A DNA stretch of 64,000 nt from Pseudobacillus lumedeiriae (GCF_044891285.1 NZ_JAUIYO010000001.1:611241-675240), one strand, 5' to 3'. Shown: positions 54,665-63,274, counted from the first letter of the stretch. Translations and numbers: made by a program. The notes: generated by a model from the sequence alone, not told the origin.

Positions 54665-56116
54665 TCACCCTCCTCCTCTCTTCTCAAATTCATTTTTTAA
54701 CTCGCGCCGCAGTAATTTCTTTGACGCATTTCTAGGGAGTTCATCGAGTTGGAAAAAATAATATGGACATTTATATTTCGCCAGCCGCTCTTCACAAAAC
54801 TGGCGCAAGACTGCTGCACCTACCGGCTTATTGACAACGACGAAAGCAGCCGGTACCTGTCCCCACTTCTCATCAGCCACTCCAACAACCCCTGCATCAC
54901 TTACGGCTGGATGGCTAAGCAAAGCGGCTTCTACTTCAGCAGGATATACATTTTCTCCCCCTGAAATAATTAAGTCTGAACGGCGGTCAAGCACAAATAA
55001 AAAACCTTCCTCATCTACATAGCCAATATCTCCCGTACGAAACCAGCCATTTGTAAAGGCGGTGCGATTCGCTTTTTCCCGATGAAGATAACCGATTGTT
55101 ACATTAGGTCCTTTAACGAGAATCTCCCCTTCTGAATGAGGTTCTGCATCAATTTTTAATTGACATGGAAATAGCGGTTTTCCCGCTGATCCAAGCTTTG
55201 TTAAACTATATTCGGGTGGAAGTGTCACAATTTGTGAAGCTGTTTCCGTCATCCCATATGTTTGGAAAACCGGAATTTGCTTTTCAGCACATGCCTCGAG
55301 AAGCGGTTTTGGAGCCGGGCCGCCGCCAAGGAGCATACATCGAAAATGGGGATGATACTTTCCTTCCAGCGAAGCTAGGAGCCTGGACAGCATCGCGGAG
55401 ACAACAGAAATAATGGTTCCATCCCCCCTCTTGAGTGCTTTATTAATTTCCTTCTCATCAAATCGTTTATACAGTCTGACAGACGTTCCATAAATAACAC
55501 TGCGCATTAAAATCGAATAACCGCTTATATGAAAAAGGGGTACAGTACAAAGCCAGCAGTCTTTTTCCTGCAGCCCTAAATTTAAAGCGGAGCCTGTGGC
55601 ACTCCACCAATGGTTTCCATACGTCTGCTGAACACCTTTCGGATTTCCTGTTGTGCCGGATGTATACATAATAGAGCAAATATCATCAAGTAAAAACTCC
55701 TCTCGGCAGCTAAACCCTTCAGGTGACGATAGACTGGCTAAACTTATCCTAAAAAAATGTCCATTTAACTCTTCAACCGCTTTTTGATATACAGGATCAT
55801 AAAGTACGGCTGCCGCTGCCGTATCTTCTAACTGCCAAAGCAGCTCATTCGCCGTTAAACGCGAATTTAAAAGAACAGCTGAAACTCCTAACTGCTGAAG
55901 CGCATGAATCACATAAACCGCATTTGGTGTATTCTGTACGAGCAGTCCAACCCGATCTCCTTCTTTCAGGCCTTGTTTTTCTAGAGCAGATGCCCAGCGC
56001 AATGCTTTCTCATACAGTTCTGAAAATGTCCATACGTTCCCTTCAAAATGCAAAGCCGGACGCTCTGGCGTCAAAAAAGCCCGCTGCTTTAGCCAATTTG
56101 GTACACTTTTAGTCAT
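54665..56116 (-). CDS. menE: o-Succinylbenzoate--CoA ligase MenE
   Basis: 483-residue adenylate-forming ligase that activates o-succinylbenzoate in menaquinone synthesis. The P-loop is YTSGTTGNPKGV, and the adenylate motif TYGMTETAS and catalytic lysine motif near RNASKKLLRRELK are present. AGGAGGGG precedes the ATG. It is the last men gene on the strand but is cut off from menB by a hairpin terminator and a 124-bp tandem repeat, so it may have its own promoter or depend on readthrough. Confidence 0.94.
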   Translation of the reverse strand: MTKSVPNWLKQRAFLTPERPALHFEGNVWTFSELYEKALRWASALEKQGLKEGDRVGLLVQNTPNAVYVIHALQQLGVSAVLLNSRLTANELLWQLEDTAAAAVLYDPVYQKAVEELNGHFFRISLASLSSPEGFSCREEFLLDDICSIMYTSGTTGNPKGVQQTYGNHWWSATGSALNLGLQEKDCWLCTVPLFHISGYSILMRSVIYGTSVRLYKRFDEKEINKALKRGDGTIISVVSAMLSRLLASLEGKYHPHFRCMLLGGGPAPKPLLEACAEKQIPVFQTYGMTETASQIVTLPPEYSLTKLGSAGKPLFPCQLKIDAEPHSEGEILVKGPNVTIGYLHREKANRTAFTNGWFRTGDIGYVDEEGFLFVLDRRSDLIISGGENVYPAEVEAALLSHPAVSDAGVVGVADEKWGQVPAAFVVVNKPVGAAVLRQFCEERLAKYKCPYYFFQLDELPRNASKKLLRRELKNEFEKRGGG

Positions 56117-56148
56117 CTTTCACCCCTCCTATTCTTCTCTAGCTGACA

Positions 56149-56180
56149 AAAAAGCTTGATGGCTGCCCATCAAGCTTTTC
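56149..56180 (-). terminator. Terminator between menB and menE
   Basis: AAAAGCTTGATGG and CCATCAAGCTTTTTT form a 13-bp stem with loop GCAG on the minus strand, followed by TGTC. It lies downstream of menB and 33 bases before menE. Confidence 0.8.
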
Positions 56181-56258
56181 ATATTCAAAACTAGCCCTCC
56201 AGCCTGACTGCATGGTTATAAAACATCATTCCATCAGCTTGGCGTATGACTGTTAATA

Positions 56259-56530
56259 AGAACAGGTGCTTTCGCTTTTATTTTATCCAGCTGCAGCACC
56301 TTGCCCCTCGAGGTCAAATAACCTCCTCCCCATGAAGTCAAAGAACGGACTTCTTTGGAGGAGAACATTTGCTTGTCGGGGCAGAACAGGTGCTTTCGCT
56401 TTTATTTCATCCAGCTGCAGCACCTTGTCCCTCGAGGTCAAATAACCTCCTCCCCATGAAGTCAAAGAGCCGACTTCTTTGGAGGAGAACATTTGCTTGT
56501 CGGGGCAGAACAGGCGCTTTCGCTTTTATT
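56259..56530 (-). repeat. 124-bp palindromic element in tandem
   Basis: Two nearly identical units with a period of 124 bases (AACAGGTGCTTTCG at 56261, 56385 and, with one change, 56509; ATCCAGCTGCAG at 56285 and 56409). The units differ at only a few places by eye. Each can fold: CTCCAGC... outer arms and inner arms CCTCC..ATGAAGTC / GGACTTCTTTGGAGG. The element touches the menB stop codon. A divergent copy is at 63738-63873. No coding frame is likely. Confidence 0.85.
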
Positions 56531-57347
56531 ATGGGAATCTTGGGAACTGGCCGAAATCTGGTTTGCGTTTTTCCTTGAAGGCATCTCTTCCTTCTTTTGC
56601 TTCGTCTGTTGTATAGTAAAGCAATGTAGCATCCCCAGCCATTTGTTGAAGACCTGCTAAACCGTCTGTATCCGCATTCATCGCTGCTTTAATGAAGCGA
56701 AGAGCCGTTGGACTCTTTTCAAGCATTTCCTCGCACCATTTCACCGTTTCTGCTTCAAGCTCTTCAAGTGGAACAACTGTGTTGACAAGCCCCATATCAA
56801 GCGCTTCTTGAGCATTGTACTGGCGGCACAAGTACCAAATTTCACGAGCTTTTTTATGTCCGATAATACGCGCTAGATAGCCTGAACCGTATCCTGCATC
56901 AAAACTGCCGACTTTTGGACCTGTTTGGCCAAATACAGCATTTTCCGCAGCAATGGTTAAATCACACACTACATGCAGAACGTGGCCGCCTCCAATTGCA
57001 TAACCAGCCACCATGGCAATAACTGGCTTTGGAGTCACACGGATTAAACGCTGCAAGTCGAGGACATTTAAACGTGGAATCTCATCTTCCCCTACGTAGC
57101 CGCCGTGGCCGCGTACTCGTTGATCGCCTCCTGAACAGAATGCTTTGTCGCCGGCACCTGTTAAAATGATGACACCAATTTTTTGATCATCACGTGCATA
57201 GGCAAAGGCATCGATTAATTCCATGACTGTTTTCGGACGAAAAGCATTGTGTACTTCAGGTCGATTGATTGTAATCTTTGCAATGCCATTATATGTTTCG
57301 TATAAAACATCTTCATATTCTCGTTCACTAATCCAATTGATAGACAT
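56529..57347 (-). CDS. menB: 1,4-Dihydroxy-2-naphthoyl-CoA synthase MenB
   Basis: 272-residue crotonase-fold enzyme that closes the naphthoquinone ring. The oxyanion and active-site parts AGYAIGGGHVLHVVCDLTIA and FGQTGPKVGSFDAGYGSGYL are complete. It ends FGQFPRFP as in relatives. AAGGAGG precedes the ATG. It starts 15 bases behind menH. Its 3' end abuts the tandem repeat. Confidence 0.96.
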   Translation of the reverse strand: MSINWISEREYEDVLYETYNGIAKITINRPEVHNAFRPKTVMELIDAFAYARDDQKIGVIILTGAGDKAFCSGGDQRVRGHGGYVGEDEIPRLNVLDLQRLIRVTPKPVIAMVAGYAIGGGHVLHVVCDLTIAAENAVFGQTGPKVGSFDAGYGSGYLARIIGHKKAREIWYLCRQYNAQEALDMGLVNTVVPLEELEAETVKWCEEMLEKSPTALRFIKAAMNADTDGLAGLQQMAGDATLLYYTTDEAKEGRDAFKEKRKPDFGQFPRFP

Positions 57348-57362
57348 TTTTCTTCCTCCTTG

Positions 57363-58172
57363 TTATGTATGTGACAAAAACTCCTTTATTATTGTACCAA
57401 ACTTCTCGCAATCTTCCACATGAATCGCATGTCCGGTTCCGTTAATTTCTTTCCAAACAACTGACGGAAACAGCTGCGACATTTCATAAGCAATCTTCGT
57501 AAATTTTTTATCTTCTGTACCAGTCAGAAGCAGTACAGGCATAGAAAGACTAGGAAGCTGCTCCCACCAAGATGGTTGTGAACCGGTCCCCATGCCTCTT
57601 AATGAACTGCTAAGACCAACAATGGAATTTTGCAGGCGCTGCTGCCGAACCATTTCCTGTTTTTTTAGCGGCAATTTATTTTGTGTCGCAAACAGAGGAA
57701 TGCTTTCCCAATAATCGACAAATGCCCTTATACCTTCTCTCTCTATTTTCTGCGCAAGAGCCTCATCTGATTCTTTGCGCCGCAAACGTTCGTTTGTTGT
57801 TTTTAAACCTGGAGAAGCACTTTCCAATAGTAAAGATTGCACAGCTTCCGGAAAAAGAACAGCGAGCGTTAATGCTAGTCTGCCGCCCATAGAGTAACCG
57901 AGGACATGAAAACGGGAATAGCCAAGTTGATTCATCAGCTCTTTTAGATCACGGGCCACAAGTTCGATATTATACCTTTCCGCTTCGGCCGGGCAGCTGC
58001 TTTTTCCGTGACCGATAATATCTACGGTTATGCATCGGTACTCCCCTTTTAAATAAGCTATTCCCTCTTTCCATGTACCTACATTCCCTGTGAATCCGTG
58101 CAGCAGGAGCAATGGATCGCCGTTACCAATAGTTTCAACGTGATAGTGACAGTTCTCAATCATTATTTCCAA
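57363..58172 (-). CDS. menH: SHCHC synthase MenH (YtxM)
   Basis: 269-residue alpha/beta hydrolase of menaquinone synthesis, removing pyruvate from SEPHCHC. The oxyanion strand LLLHGFTGNVGTW, nucleophile elbow GYSMGGR and histidine in GHAIHVEDC are present. The TTG start at 58172 overlaps the menD end by ten bases and has GGGTGATG in front; an ATG three codons on is possible. Part of menFDHB. Confidence 0.9.
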   Translation of the reverse strand: MEIMIENCHYHVETIGNGDPLLLLHGFTGNVGTWKEGIAYLKGEYRCITVDIIGHGKSSCPAEAERYNIELVARDLKELMNQLGYSRFHVLGYSMGGRLALTLAVLFPEAVQSLLLESASPGLKTTNERLRRKESDEALAQKIEREGIRAFVDYWESIPLFATQNKLPLKKQEMVRQQRLQNSIVGLSSSLRGMGTGSQPSWWEQLPSLSMPVLLLTGTEDKKFTKIAYEMSQLFPSVVWKEINGTGHAIHVEDCEKFGTIIKEFLSHT

Positions 58173-59926
58173 AAATCATCACCCGCCGTCAACTTGTTCA
58201 TTTCCTGGGAAACTTTTTCCCATAATTCGCGGTGAGCAATCACATTTTTCACACGGTCGGTCACTGCTTCAATAATGAACAGGCCATCCGCTCGTTCAGC
58301 TTTGGCCATAGCGGTGTCTAATGAAGATAAGTCGCTTACTTTTTCATAGCCGGCTCCATATAATTGAGCAGCATAAGAAAAATCAAGGTCGGCTGGTGTG
58401 CCAAATAATCGTTCAAAATGCTTCGGTTCTGCTGCCTGCGGCAAATAAGAAAAGATACCCCCGCCATTATTGTTAATAACAATCACCGTCATTTTTATGC
58501 CATTCAACTTAGCAGCCAGCAAACCATTTAAATCATGGAAAAAAGATAAATCCCCAATAATTAAATAGAGAGGGGAAGTGACTGCAGCCGCTCCGAGGGC
58601 GCTAGAAACTAAACCATCAATGCCATTTGCTCCTCGGTTAGCCAGAAGTCGAACACGCCGATGATTAGCAAAAAAGAAAGAGTCAAGATCCCGAATCGGC
58701 ATACTATTGCCAACAAATAAGGCGGATGGATCAGGCAGCCGCTGCAGTATTTCATAAAACAACGTTCCTTCATCTAATTCTTGATCTTCCCCTATACTTT
58801 CCATCTTCGCTTTTGCCCCTTGGTTTATTCTAATCCAGTTTCTCATCCATAGAGAAGTATCCTCACGTTCTTTCAAACAAGAAGTAAGCAGACGGCAAAA
58901 AGCACTTTCATCCGCAGCAAGCATATGAGTAGCAACACCAATTGGGTCTCTCCAGCCGCCGCCTCCGTCCACTACACAATGCACTTTTCCCGCATGCCTG
59001 CAGAGAAACTGCGTGAGTGCCTTTGACACAGGCATTGCTCCAAAACGCAGCACAACATCAAAGACGGCCTCTTGCTTCACTCGATCATTTCTTAAAAAAG
59101 CATCATAACTATCTATAATTAAATCAGAATAAACTGCTCCGCTTCGTAAACCAGAAAGAGGATCAGCTAATATTGGGTAGCCAAGCTTTTCAGCCAGTTC
59201 CACTACCACTTCTTCAAATCCCTCCGACTGCTGCTCCCCGCAAACAATCAATCCTTTTTCTTTTCCCTGCAGAAGAGCAGCCAGTTCCTCAATCTCACAT
59301 TGCGGAAGAACACGCATTCCTTCATTTAAATGAATCGCAGGAAATCGATCGGTTTCTAATCGTTCAAATAAACCATCATATTCTGGAAGAAGCGGTTCAC
59401 GGAAAGGAAAATTTAAGTGAACTGGTCCTGCGGGTGATTGTTTTGCTGTATATACTGCTTTAGCCGCAGTAGTACGCACATAACGCAGTATACTTTCCTC
59501 CGCATCTGGCAGTGCCATTTCAGCGAACCATTTTACATGAGTACCATACAAGCGGTTCTGGTCGATCGTTTGTGGCGCTCCTACTTCTCTTAACTCATGT
59601 GGACGATCTGACGTCAGCACAATGAGTGGAATACGCGCATTGTTTGCCTCTGTGATCGCCGGCAAATAGTTAGCGGCAGCCGTACCAGACGTACACAGCA
59701 ATGCGGTGGGCTTCCCTGATACTTTTGCAAGGCCAAGGGCAAAAAAGGCCGCTGAACGTTCATCAATTTGAATATATTCCTTAATATCTGGATGCTCTGT
59801 TAATAAAAGCGCCATAGGAGTAGACCGCGACCCCGGACTAATTACGGCGCTTTCTACTCCCGCTTTTACAAGCCCATCGATAAAATGAGCATTATATAAC
59901 GTTAAATCTTGTCGGCTATTATTCAT
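58163..59926 (-). CDS. menD: SEPHCHC synthase MenD
   Basis: 587-residue thiamine-diphosphate enzyme that joins isochorismate and 2-oxoglutarate. The catalytic Glu region is SPGSRSTPMALL and the ThDP/Mg motif GDLSFFHDLNGLL followed by NNNGGGIFSYLPQ. GGGAGGAG precedes the ATG, which overlaps the menF end by eight bases, suggesting translational coupling. Confidence 0.96.
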   Translation of the reverse strand: MNNSRQDLTLYNAHFIDGLVKAGVESAVISPGSRSTPMALLLTEHPDIKEYIQIDERSAAFFALGLAKVSGKPTALLCTSGTAAANYLPAITEANNARIPLIVLTSDRPHELREVGAPQTIDQNRLYGTHVKWFAEMALPDAEESILRYVRTTAAKAVYTAKQSPAGPVHLNFPFREPLLPEYDGLFERLETDRFPAIHLNEGMRVLPQCEIEELAALLQGKEKGLIVCGEQQSEGFEEVVVELAEKLGYPILADPLSGLRSGAVYSDLIIDSYDAFLRNDRVKQEAVFDVVLRFGAMPVSKALTQFLCRHAGKVHCVVDGGGGWRDPIGVATHMLAADESAFCRLLTSCLKEREDTSLWMRNWIRINQGAKAKMESIGEDQELDEGTLFYEILQRLPDPSALFVGNSMPIRDLDSFFFANHRRVRLLANRGANGIDGLVSSALGAAAVTSPLYLIIGDLSFFHDLNGLLAAKLNGIKMTVIVINNNGGGIFSYLPQAAEPKHFERLFGTPADLDFSYAAQLYGAGYEKVSDLSSLDTAMAKAERADGLFIIEAVTDRVKNVIAHRELWEKVSQEMNKLTAGDDFWK

Positions 59927-61334
59927 CAGCAGCTCCTCCCAACGCTCGCAGCATAGGCCGGAACTTAATATATGTTTCCGCTAATTCACTTTCGGCCTCT
60001 GAATTTTCTACAATCCCGCATCCGGCATATAAAAATGCCTGTTGTTTTCTTAATAAACCAGAACGAATAGCAACCGCAAATTCGCCATTTTTCCGATAAT
60101 CCATCCAGCCAATAGGAGCGGCATAAAAGCCTCTATCCATTTTCTCGAGCTGACGGATCACAGGAAGCGCCTTATCATTTGGCAGTCCGCCAAGCGCAGG
60201 TGTGGGGTGAAGCTTCTCCACAAATTGCAAAATCGAACGATCTTCTTCCGTAAAGCCGGTTACCGGCGTATATAAGTGTTGAATATCACGTATTTTCATC
60301 AGCTCTGGGGCACATGGAATATCTACTGTATGACATAAATGCTCCATTTCCTTTTTAATCATTTGAACGACATAATCATGTTCAATACGATTTTTCTCAT
60401 CATTCAGCAATTGATTCCCCAATGCTTGATCTTCCTCATCCGTCTGTCCTCTTTTAATAGAACCAGCCAGACACGTAGATAAAATCACTTCGTCTCGCTT
60501 ACGCACTAAGCGTTCAGGTGAGGCTCCAAGAAAACAGCATTTCATTGCCTCCAATGAAAAAATGAAACTTTCCGGCTGCTGCTCCATTAACCGTTCTAAC
60601 ACTTGATCTTGATCAATATCTTTATTAAAATCAGCAACGATCTTTCTCGCGAGGACGACTTTTTTCAATTCATCATCCGATCGAATCTGATCAACAGCCG
60701 CATTCACTGCCTTTTTCCACTGTTCAGCATCTTTTTCTTCTATATTAACTAACTGAGCATACTCATCTGGCTGATCTAATCCCACCTGCGCTAGCAGCCA
60801 GTTTCTTTTGGATACTAATTTATCAATCAACTCATCCAGCTCATCAGAAGGACAAATGACGTTCGTTGTTAAATAACAATCCCCTTCATAAGTTGTCAAC
60901 ATATATTCCGGTAAATAAAAAAAGGCAGACGAAAACTTTGTCCATTCTTCTTCTTGATTTTGCTTTGGATCAAAAGAAAAGCCGCCAAATAAAACAGGAC
61001 CAACTCCATAAATATCGAAAGGATTGTGAATGGATGCACATTTAATCATATCATTCCATTTCTCTTCCGCTTCCCCATAACGTGACTGATCGGTCTTTTC
61101 ACTGCAGACGGTATAAATATTGCCTAATCCGACAATTGCCACTTCTTCATCGCGATCTTTCCAGAAAAAGCGTTCCCCTGCATACAAAGCTTGTCCGCTT
61201 TTATAAAATTGCAGAGAATCTATCCAATCAACCTTTTCAACATAGCTAAATAAAGCGGGCTGCTTATTATTCTGTTTTTCTTGAATCGAATGTATAAGTG
61301 CTTTCTTGATCGGCTGGCTTTTTACAGTAGACAA
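59919..61334 (-). CDS. menF: Isochorismate synthase MenF
   Basis: 471-residue chorismate-utilising enzyme that makes isochorismate for menaquinone. The C-terminal core CCFLGASPERLVRK, STCLAGSIKRG and HPTPALGGLP is complete. The start at TTG 61334 (MSTVKSQPIKK) is preferred because GGAGGAG precedes it; the upstream ATG (61349) itself overlaps that sequence and lacks one. First of menF-D-H-B. The upstream 300 bases hold a repeat and the tRNA operon terminator. Confidence 0.92.
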   Translation of the reverse strand: MSTVKSQPIKKALIHSIQEKQNNKQPALFSYVEKVDWIDSLQFYKSGQALYAGERFFWKDRDEEVAIVGLGNIYTVCSEKTDQSRYGEAEEKWNDMIKCASIHNPFDIYGVGPVLFGGFSFDPKQNQEEEWTKFSSAFFYLPEYMLTTYEGDCYLTTNVICPSDELDELIDKLVSKRNWLLAQVGLDQPDEYAQLVNIEEKDAEQWKKAVNAAVDQIRSDDELKKVVLARKIVADFNKDIDQDQVLERLMEQQPESFIFSLEAMKCCFLGASPERLVRKRDEVILSTCLAGSIKRGQTDEEDQALGNQLLNDEKNRIEHDYVVQMIKKEMEHLCHTVDIPCAPELMKIRDIQHLYTPVTGFTEEDRSILQFVEKLHPTPALGGLPNDKALPVIRQLEKMDRGFYAAPIGWMDYRKNGEFAVAIRSGLLRKQQAFLYAGCGIVENSEAESELAETYIKFRPMLRALGGAADE

Positions 61335-61506
61335 TGAACTCTCCTCCATTGCACTTAAATCAGTTATTATTTCTAGTCAAACCTATTTAAAGATACACCT
61401 CTAGAACTCCTTCTGTCAATGATTCCCCCTTATTTACGGCTATTTTGCCCTATTAGAGCTTGTCATATCATTCAGTCTCCTGACTATGTTTTTATTTAAT
61501 AAGCTT

Positions 61507-61588
61507 TGTTAAACTCTCCTGATGATCTCCACCGGGGCACTCACTTTCCGCTCTAATCAACAATAATTATTAATATAGTCATTCAATA
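61507..61588 (+). repeat. Dispersed intergenic repeat, copy 4
   Basis: GTTAAACTCTCCTGATGATC, TCCACCGGGGCACTCACTTT, CCGCTCTAATCAACAATAAT, TATAGTCATTCAATAAG. Nearest copy is 22177-22257. It lies between menF and the tRNA cluster. The rest of the 61350-61675 gap is AT-rich with no gene. Confidence 0.65.
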
Positions 61589-61630
61589 AGAAAAAATGAA
61601 AGAAGCAAAAGAAGATTTGTTTAGAAAAAA

Positions 61631-61670
61631 GAAAAAAGCCGTCCCCTCATAAAAGGAAACAGCTTTTTGT
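61631..61670 (-). terminator. Terminator of the rRNA-tRNA operon
   Basis: On the minus strand AAAAAGCTGTTTCC and GGGGACGGCTTTTTT pair with wobble and a short loop, followed by C. It lies just behind the last tRNA gene. Confidence 0.8.
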
Positions 61671-61675
61671 TAGGA

Positions 61676-61747
61676 TGACCCGTACGGGATTCGAACCCGT
61701 GTTACCGCCGTGAAAGGGCGGTGTCTTAACCGCTTGACCAACGGGCC
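61676..61747 (-). tRNA. tRNA-Glu (UUC)
   Basis: 72-base cloverleaf with anticodon TTC in CCTTTCACG and T-loop GGGTTCGAATCCC. Last of twenty tRNA genes. CCA is not encoded (TCA then TCC). Confidence 0.95.
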
Positions 61748-61750
61748 ATA

Positions 61751-61841
61751 TGGCGGAGAAGGAGGGATTTGAACCCTCGCGCCGCTTACGCGACCTACAC
61801 CCTTAGCAGGGGCGCCTCTTCAGCCTCTTGAGTACTTCCCC
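61751..61841 (-). tRNA. tRNA-Ser (GCU)
   Basis: 91-base class II tRNA with long variable arm, anticodon GCT in CTGCTAA. CCA is encoded. Confidence 0.95.
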
Positions 61842-61863
61842 ATCAAACATATAAAAATGAATA

Positions 61864-61938
61864 TGGCTCCGCAGGCAAGATTCGAACTTGCGACCGATCG
61901 GTTAACAGCCGATTGCTCTACCACTGAGCTACTGCGGA
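61864..61938 (-). tRNA. tRNA-Asn (GUU)
   Basis: 75-base cloverleaf beginning TCCGCAGTAGC, anticodon GTT in GGCTGTTAACC. CCA is encoded. Confidence 0.95.
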
Positions 61939-61944
61939 ATGGAG

Positions 61945-62018
<74 letters not shown>

Positions 62019-62033
62019 ATTTACATAAATAAA

Positions 62034-62107
62034 TGGAGCGGGTGATGGGAATCGAACCCACGACATCAGCTTGGAAGGCTGAGGTTTTACCATTAAACTA
62101 CACCCGC
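62034..62107 (-). tRNA. tRNA-Gly (UCC)
   Basis: Begins GCGGGTGTAGT, anticodon TCC in CCTTCCAAG. CCA is encoded. Only 11 bases separate it from tRNA-Phe, where B. subtilis trnB has tRNA-His. Confidence 0.95.
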
Positions 62108-62118
62108 AAATAAGAAGG

Positions 62119-62191
62119 TGGCTCAGGACGGAATCGAACCGCCGACACATGGATTTTCAGTCCATTGCTCTACCGACTGAGCTACTGAGCC
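62119..62191 (-). tRNA. tRNA-Phe (GAA)
   Basis: Begins GGCTCAGTAGC, anticodon GAA in ACTGAAAAT. CCA is not encoded (A then CCT). Confidence 0.95.
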
Positions 62192-62208
62192 ATATCATTA
62201 TGTATGAA

Positions 62209-62285
62209 TGGCGGTCCGGACGGGACTCGAACCCGCGACCTCCTGCGTGACAGGCAGGCATTCTAACCAACTGAACTACCGGACC
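62209..62285 (-). tRNA. tRNA-Asp (GUC)
   Basis: Begins GGTCCGGTAGT, anticodon GTC in CCTGTCACG. CCA is encoded. Confidence 0.95.
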
Positions 62286-62289
62286 GTGA

Positions 62290-62363
<74 letters not shown>

Positions 62364-62385
62364 GCGATATAATTGAGAAAAGAAA

Positions 62386-62478
62386 TGGCGGAGGAAGAGG
62401 GATTCGAACCCCCGCGCGGTTTAACCCGCCTGTCGGTTTTCAAGACCGATCCCTTCAGCCAGACTTGGGTATTCCTCC
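62386..62478 (-). tRNA. tRNA-Ser (UGA)
   Basis: 93-base class II tRNA, anticodon TGA in TCTTGAAAA. CCA is encoded. Confidence 0.95.
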
Positions 62479-62497
62479 GAATGTTTAATGATTCAAT

Positions 62498-62574
62498 TGG
62501 TGGACCTTGCAGGACTCGAACCTGCGACCGGACGGTTATGAGCCGTCTGCTCTAACCAACTGAGCTAAAGGTCC
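62498..62574 (-). tRNA. tRNA-Ile2 (CAU, lysidine type)
   Basis: Begins GGACCTTTAGC, anticodon CAT in GGCTCATAACC. The sequence matches the minor isoleucine tRNA rather than elongator Met, whose gene is next to it. CCA is encoded. Confidence 0.85.
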
Positions 62575-62581
62575 AATAAAA

Positions 62582-62655
62582 TAGCGGCGGAGGGGATCGA
62601 ACCCCCGACCTCACGGGTATGAACCGTACGCTCTAGCCAGCTGAGCTACACCGCC
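62582..62655 (-). tRNA. Elongator tRNA-Met (CAU)
   Basis: Begins GGCGGTGTAGC, anticodon CAT in GGTTCATACC. CCA is not encoded. The 5' G faces U at position 72. Confidence 0.9.
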
Positions 62656-62671
62656 ATAATAAAAATAATAT

Positions 62672-62747
62672 TGGTGGAGCCTAGCGGGATCGAACCGCTG
62701 ACCTCCTGCGTGCAAAGCAGGCGCTCTCCCAGCTGAGCTAAGGCCCC
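62672..62747 (-). tRNA. tRNA-Ala (UGC)
   Basis: Begins GGGGCCTTAGC, anticodon TGC in CTTTGCACG. CCA is encoded. Confidence 0.95.
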
Positions 62748-62762
62748 TCAATGTGTTAAAAC

Positions 62763-62839
62763 TGGTCGGGAAGACAGGATTCGAACCTGCGACCCCTTGG
62801 TCCCAAACCAAGTGCTCTACCAAGCTGAGCTACTTCCCG
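62763..62839 (-). tRNA. tRNA-Pro (UGG)
   Basis: Begins CGGGAAGTAGC, anticodon TGG in GTTTGGGAC. CCA is encoded. Confidence 0.95.
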
Positions 62840-62847
62840 TTTATATA

Positions 62848-62924
62848 TGGCGCGCCCGAGAGGAGTCGAACCCCTAACCTTTTGATCCGTAGTCAAACGC
62901 TCTATCCAATTGAGCTACGGGCGC
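62848..62924 (-). tRNA. tRNA-Arg (ACG)
   Basis: Begins GCGCCCGTAGC, anticodon ACG in GACTACGGA. CCA is encoded. Confidence 0.95.
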
Positions 62925-62935
62925 ATAAGTTGAAA

Positions 62936-63024
62936 TGGTGCCGAGGACCGGAATCGAACCGGTACGGTAGTCACCTACCGCAGGATTTTAAGTCCTGTGC
63001 GTCTGCCAGTTCCGCCACCCCGGC
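62936..63024 (-). tRNA. tRNA-Leu (UAA)
   Basis: 89-base class II tRNA beginning GCCGGGGTGGC, anticodon TAA in ACTTAAAAT. CCA is encoded. Confidence 0.95.
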
Positions 63025-63032
63025 ACTTTCTA

Positions 63033-63107
63033 TGGAGCGGAAGACGGGATTCGAACCCGCGACCCCCACCTTGGCAAGGTGGTGTTCTACCACTGAACTA
63101 CTTCCGC
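63033..63107 (-). tRNA. tRNA-Gly (GCC)
   Basis: Begins GCGGAAGTAGT, anticodon GCC in CTTGCCAAG. CCA is encoded. Confidence 0.95.
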
Positions 63108-63111
63108 GCTT

Positions 63112-63185
63112 GAACAGGATGTTCTGACTTCTGTGTTTGTCACAGGACGTGACAGTTCTTAACAGAAGATCATTAGAACAGGATG
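63112..63185. repeat. Nested inverted repeat with flanking 10-bp direct repeats in the tRNA cluster
   Basis: GAACAGGATG occurs at 63112-63121 and 63176-63185. Between lie nested inverted arms: GTTCT/AGAAC, CTTCTGT/ACAGAAG and TGTCAC/GTGACA. It fills a 76-base spacer between tRNA-Gly(GCC) and tRNA-Leu(UAG), where other spacers are mostly 4 to 30 bases. Confidence 0.6.
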
Positions 63186-63265
63186 CGGGTGAAGGGAGTC
63201 GAACCCCCACGCCTCGCGGCGCCAGATCCTAAGTCTGGTGCGTCTGCCAATTCCGCCACACCCGC
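63184..63265 (-). tRNA. tRNA-Leu (UAG)
   Basis: 82-base class II tRNA, anticodon TAG in ACTTAGGAT. CCA is not encoded. Its 3' end overlaps the second GAACAGGATG repeat by two bases. Confidence 0.95.
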
Positions 63266-63274
63266 ATATAAAAG

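Noticed and set aside
56283..56578. Two 69-codon frames in the tandem repeat
   Set aside because: They arise from the 124-bp units on opposite strands, have no ribosome site, and do not resemble proteins.
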